Source of the DNA: Anaerolineae bacterium
GTDB taxonomy: Bacteria > Chloroflexota > Anaerolineae > JADYZS01
Reading direction: 5' to 3'
Length of the DNA stretch: 8,768 nucleotides
Assembly (NCBI GenBank): GCA_020853075.1
Contig: JADYZS010000473.1
Location: 1-8,768, forward strand
Shown: positions 6,524-8,768 of the stretch, piece after piece
How positions within the stretch are numbered: position 1 is the first letter of the stretch
Layout of the letters: each line of letters opens with the position of its first letter
Position numbers and translations under genes: made by a program
Notes under the pieces: model-generated
What the model was told of the DNA's origin: nothing
The model's database searches: none
The model's input: the letters and a program-made list of their open reading frames with translations, nothing else

Positions 6524-6549
6524 TATGAGGGAGGAGGGCATTCCTCATG
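6524..6549 (+). promoter_or_regulatory. Start-site hairpin presenting the Shine-Dalgarno
   Basis: ATGAGG (6525-6530) pairs perfectly with CCTCAT (6543-6548), and flanking G-U and A-U pairs extend the stem to 9 pairs (6524-6532 with 6541-6549). The 8-base loop contains GGAGG, while the aldolase start codon is inside the stem. The pairing could limit initiation until melted. AGGAGG at 6532-6537 is 9 bases from the ATG. Confidence 0.4.
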
Positions 6550-7446
6550 CCGTTGGTCACATATTCGGATATACTGCGGGCGGCACGGGCCGGAGGATAT
6601 GCCGTAGGCTATTTTGAGTCGTGGGATAGTTACTCGTTGGAGGCGGTCGTTGAGGCCGCCGAGGAGGAGTGCTCCGGGGTCATCATCGGGTTCGGTTGCT
6701 CCATGGGCAATCCCGTCTGGTTTGCCAACGGCGGATTGGAGGAACTCGCGACCCTGGGCCGTCTGGCTGTGAAAAGGATGTCTGTCCCCGTCGCATTCAT
6801 ATTGAACGAGGCGCAAACCTTTGACCAGATCATCTCCGGCCTGGCATACGGGTTCAACGTGGTCATGTTGGACAGCGCCCATCTCCCTCTGGCAGAGCAC
6901 ACCTACCAGACGTGCCAGGTGGTGGCAGCGGCTCGTGCGGCGGGCGCGCACGTAGAGGCCGAATTGGGCCACCTACCCGATGCCAGCAACAGCCCGTTAG
7001 CCCACGGCGTAGCAGCCGCCCTCACCGACCCCGCCGAGGCCGCCGTCTTCGTCGCCCAAACAGGCGTAGACGCGCTGGCCGCGTCGGTGGGCAACATGCA
7101 CCTGTTAGAAAACGGAGAGGCCACCATTGACCTTGACCTCCTACGTCGCATAGGGGACGCGGTGAATGTGCCGTTAGTCATCCACGGGGGCAGCGGTTTC
7201 CCTGCGCGGGATGTTCCTGCGGCCATCGCCAGCGGGGTCGCCAAGTTCAACGTGGGAACGTCCCTCAAGCGCGCCTTCCTGAACGGGGTGTTGGCAGGGG
7301 CGCGCGGCCTGACGAGCGCGAGCAACCCTCACGCGGCCCTCGGTTCGCACCTGGACGGTGACCTGCTCCTGTTGGGCAAGGAGAAGATGAAAGAGAAGGT
7401 GATCAGCCTGATGCGGCTGTACGGCTCAGCGGGCAAGGCATCGTGA
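6547..7446 (+). CDS. Class II ketose-bisphosphate aldolase family protein, atypical active site
   Basis: A 299-residue homologue of class II fructose/tagatose-bisphosphate aldolases (FbaA, KbaY, GatY), usual length. Family landmarks are GGYAVGYFES (17-25), NVVMLDSAHLP (104-114), HVEAELG (135-141), the GNMH motif with zinc-ligand-like H185, VIHGGSG with H213, and AKFNVGT (232-238). The segment expected to read HLDHG, carrying the catalytic Asp and first zinc His, reads ILNEA instead (N87, E88). Glu could still bind metal, but loss of the Asp suggests altered chemistry, another substrate or a non-aldolase role. The ATG at 6547 has AGGAGG at 9 bases. It is first in an operon with a sugar kinase 16 bases downstream, the usual kinase-then-aldolase pairing, which favours a phosphorylated ketose-type substrate. 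Family membership is firm; the reaction is not. Confidence 0.88.
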   Translation: MPLVTYSDILRAARAGGYAVGYFESWDSYSLEAVVEAAEEECSGVIIGFGCSMGNPVWFANGGLEELATLGRLAVKRMSVPVAFILNEAQTFDQIISGLAYGFNVVMLDSAHLPLAEHTYQTCQVVAAARAAGAHVEAELGHLPDASNSPLAHGVAAALTDPAEAAVFVAQTGVDALAASVGNMHLLENGEATIDLDLLRRIGDAVNVPLVIHGGSGFPARDVPAAIASGVAKFNVGTSLKRAFLNGVLAGARGLTSASNPHAALGSHLDGDLLLLGKEKMKEKVISLMRLYGSAGKAS

Positions 7447-7462
7447 GAGGAGGCTTTTCTCT

Positions 7463-8440
7463 ATGACCAACAGCGCCGATCTTGACGTCTTCTGCCTCGG
7501 TATTCTGGTAGCCGATATGTTCGTGTCGCCACTGCCCGCGCTGCCGGCGGTGGGCCAACTCAGCCTGGTGGACGAGATCTATCCCGATACGGGCGGTTGC
7601 GCGGCCAACACGGGCGTATCGCTCACGAAACTGGGGCTGAGGGCCGGCCTCAGCGGCAAGGTGGGCCGCGACGCCTTCGGCGATTTCATCACCCAGGATA
7701 TGGCCGCGAAGGGCCTGGAAACCGTGGGAATTCGCCGCTCTGCAACCGTGGGCACCTCCAAGACCGTTATCGTCCGGGTGATCGGCGAAGATCGCCGCTA
7801 CCTCCATACCTTTGGGGCCAATGCCGATTTCTCGCTGGATGACGTTGACCTGCAAGAGGTCGCCAGGGCCAAGGTCTTGTACGTCGGCGGTTATCTGGTG
7901 TTGCCCAGGCTTGACCAGGGAGCGTTAGTGAGGCTCCTCTCCTTTGCTAAGGGACGCGGACTCAAGACGGTGCTGGATGTGATCGTGCCCGGGAACCGGA
8001 GCGACTTCCGCGTGGCAACGCATCTGGCCGAAGCCTTGCCCTATACCGACGTCTTCCTGCCCAACGATGATGAAGCGTATCTGCTGACAGGAGAATCTGA
8101 CCCTGTGGCCCAGGCCAGAGCCTTCCTCGCCTGCGGCTGCCCCAATGTAGTCGTCACCCTGGGAGAGAAAGGAGCATTAGCCGCCACCCCGCGGGAGATG
8201 GTGCGGGCTCCCGTTTTCCCGGTGGATGTGGTTGACCCTTCTGGGGCAGGCGATGCCTTTGACGCAGGCTACATCTATGGCCTCCTGCAAGGGTGGGGTC
8301 TGCGCCGGACCCTGGAATTTGCCAGCGCCATCGGCGCATCGGCCTGCACCAAGTTGGGCTGCACGCCCGGCGTCTTTACCCTGCCGGAGGCTGAAGCGTT
8401 CTTGGCAAAAAATCACCTGCAAATGGAGACCCTATCTTGA
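7463..8440 (+). CDS. PfkB/ribokinase-family carbohydrate kinase
   Basis: A cytoplasmic ATP-dependent sugar kinase of 325 residues, typical of the family. Signature 1 is GGCAANTGVSLTKLG (44-58), with substrate-side G44-G45 and N49. Signature 2 is DPSGAGDAFDAGYIYG (258-273), containing the anion hole and catalytic base D264. LPNDDEAYLLTG (199-210) carries the N/E pair near the Mg site, and VVTLGEKGA (230-238) is the usual strand before the nucleotide site. All expected catalytic positions are present, so it should be active. AGGAGG (7448-7453), 9 bases before the ATG, overlaps the end of the aldolase gene region. The likely substrate is a ketose phosphate, ketose or deoxy-keto-sugar acid feeding the adjacent aldolase; tagatose-phosphate, 2-keto-3-deoxy-sugar-acid and deoxy-gluconate kinases share this fold, and sequence reading cannot choose among them. 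Confidence 0.92.
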   Translation: MTNSADLDVFCLGILVADMFVSPLPALPAVGQLSLVDEIYPDTGGCAANTGVSLTKLGLRAGLSGKVGRDAFGDFITQDMAAKGLETVGIRRSATVGTSKTVIVRVIGEDRRYLHTFGANADFSLDDVDLQEVARAKVLYVGGYLVLPRLDQGALVRLLSFAKGRGLKTVLDVIVPGNRSDFRVATHLAEALPYTDVFLPNDDEAYLLTGESDPVAQARAFLACGCPNVVVTLGEKGALAATPREMVRAPVFPVDVVDPSGAGDAFDAGYIYGLLQGWGLRRTLEFASAIGASACTKLGCTPGVFTLPEAEAFLAKNHLQMETLS

Positions 8441-8476
8441 GCAGGAAACGGTCTTCCCAAGCAAAGGCCTAACTTT

Positions 8477-8768
8477 ATGCCGGTGATTCAGGGATTGGGT
8501 GACGCGCTGCTCCGTGGGGCCACGTTTGGCATAGGGAATGTCTCCGTCTATCAGATGCGCGCCTGGCAGGTGATCCCTGGCGAGAGGATCGCGGCGCTGG
8601 CAAACCGCACCCGCGCGCGTGCCGAGACCATGGGCCAGGAGTTTGGTATCCCTCCAGCCCACGTCTATGGCGACTACCGGGAACTTCTGAGCCACGAAAC
8701 GCTGGATTTTGTGGATATCGCGACCGCGCCCCACGTCCATCGCGAGCAGGTGCTGGCGGCAGCGGCAC
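8477..8768 (+). CDS. Gfo/Idh/MocA-family oxidoreductase, N-terminal part
   Basis: The open frame runs off the right edge; 97 residues are visible, out of roughly 330-400 for the family. A Rossmann start is seen at GATFGIGNVS (14-23), then RIAALANRTRARAE, and the conserved stretch VYGDYRELLSHETLDFVDIATAPHVH (63-88, D80, T83, P85, H88) is characteristic of NAD(P)-dependent sugar dehydrogenases of this family. The start at 8477 is the first ATG after the in-frame kinase stop at 8438-8440; AAAGG (8463-8467) is a modest ribosome site 9 bases upstream. It lies 36 bases after the kinase and is probably in the same operon, where it could oxidise the imported sugar or an intermediate. The C-terminal substrate domain is not in view, so specificity is open. 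Confidence 0.88.
   Translation, partial: MPVIQGLGDALLRGATFGIGNVSVYQMRAWQVIPGERIAALANRTRARAETMGQEFGIPPAHVYGDYRELLSHETLDFVDIATAPHVHREQVLAAAA

Larger units (their letters stand above)
6257..6546. promoter_or_regulatory. Divergent control region between dehydratase and aldolase genes
   Basis: This 290-base stretch holds no convincing gene. Rightward elements are an extended -10 promoter (6447-6455), a terminator-like hairpin (6483-6504) and a start-site hairpin (6524-6549). Leftward there is the dehydratase Shine-Dalgarno (6262-6267), and a bulged inverted repeat GGGCCA/TGGCCC (6341-6346 and 6360-6365) that could be an operator. A minus-strand TCTAAT (6347-6352) is the best -10 candidate for the dehydratase but has no good -35. 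Confidence 0.5.

Noticed and set aside
6903..7325. A 140-codon minus-strand frame opposite the aldolase
   Set aside because: Arg/Ala/Thr-rich shadow of a firm gene, without motifs.
6547..8440. Assignment to sulfoquinovose, tagatose or myo-inositol breakdown
   Set aside because: A kinase plus class II aldolase pairing occurs in several such routes, but no diagnostic partner gene is present and the aldolase active site is altered, so naming a substrate would be a guess.

Overview
The window is a GC-rich bacterial chromosomal segment, organised as a carbohydrate or sugar-acid uptake and catabolism locus with one signalling gene at its left edge. The best taxonomic clue is the substrate-binding lipoprotein: after its lipobox Cys comes a tandem Val/Glu/Lys linker (three 12-residue units built on TVVVEKEK, then VVTATPAP). 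That linker style is typical of ABC binding proteins of Chloroflexota. The regulator at 37-1311 (minus) also resembles a protein type I associate with that phylum. The assignment is inference; no rRNA or marker gene is present.

Layout. (1) 37-1311, minus: a three-part regulator with an N-terminal sigma-like helix-turn-helix, a degenerate kinase-ATPase-like middle and a C-terminal receiver domain. (2) 1312-1534: a shared control region with overlapping candidate promoters for both directions and two inverted repeats. (3) 1535-5048, plus: an ABC sugar importer as permease (MalF type), permease (MalG type) with a 4-base ATGA overlap, then after a 164-base gap with two hairpins the binding lipoprotein. 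No ATPase is encoded. A strong intrinsic terminator follows (5081-5118). (4) 5117-6256, minus: an enolase-superfamily sugar-acid dehydratase-like enzyme, convergent with the transporter. (5) 6257-6546: a divergent control region with a near-perfect extended -10 promoter, a terminator-like hairpin and a hairpin presenting the Shine-Dalgarno sequence. (6) 6547 to the right edge, plus: a class II ketose-bisphosphate aldolase homologue, a PfkB-family sugar kinase and the start of a Gfo/Idh/MocA oxidoreductase, closely spaced and probably one operon.

How they may work together (inference): the importer brings in a sugar or sugar derivative; the oxidoreductase and dehydratase oxidise and dehydrate it; the PfkB kinase phosphorylates an intermediate; the aldolase-family protein cleaves the phosphorylated product. 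The substrate cannot be named. Two enzymes depart from their family active sites: the aldolase has Asn-Glu where the catalytic Asp and first zinc His are expected, and the dehydratase has Ser where galactonate dehydratase has a catalytic His. The pathway may therefore differ from textbook tagatose, inositol or galactonate routes. These two deviations are the most interesting signals here. I saw no tRNA, rRNA, CRISPR array or intact mobile element.
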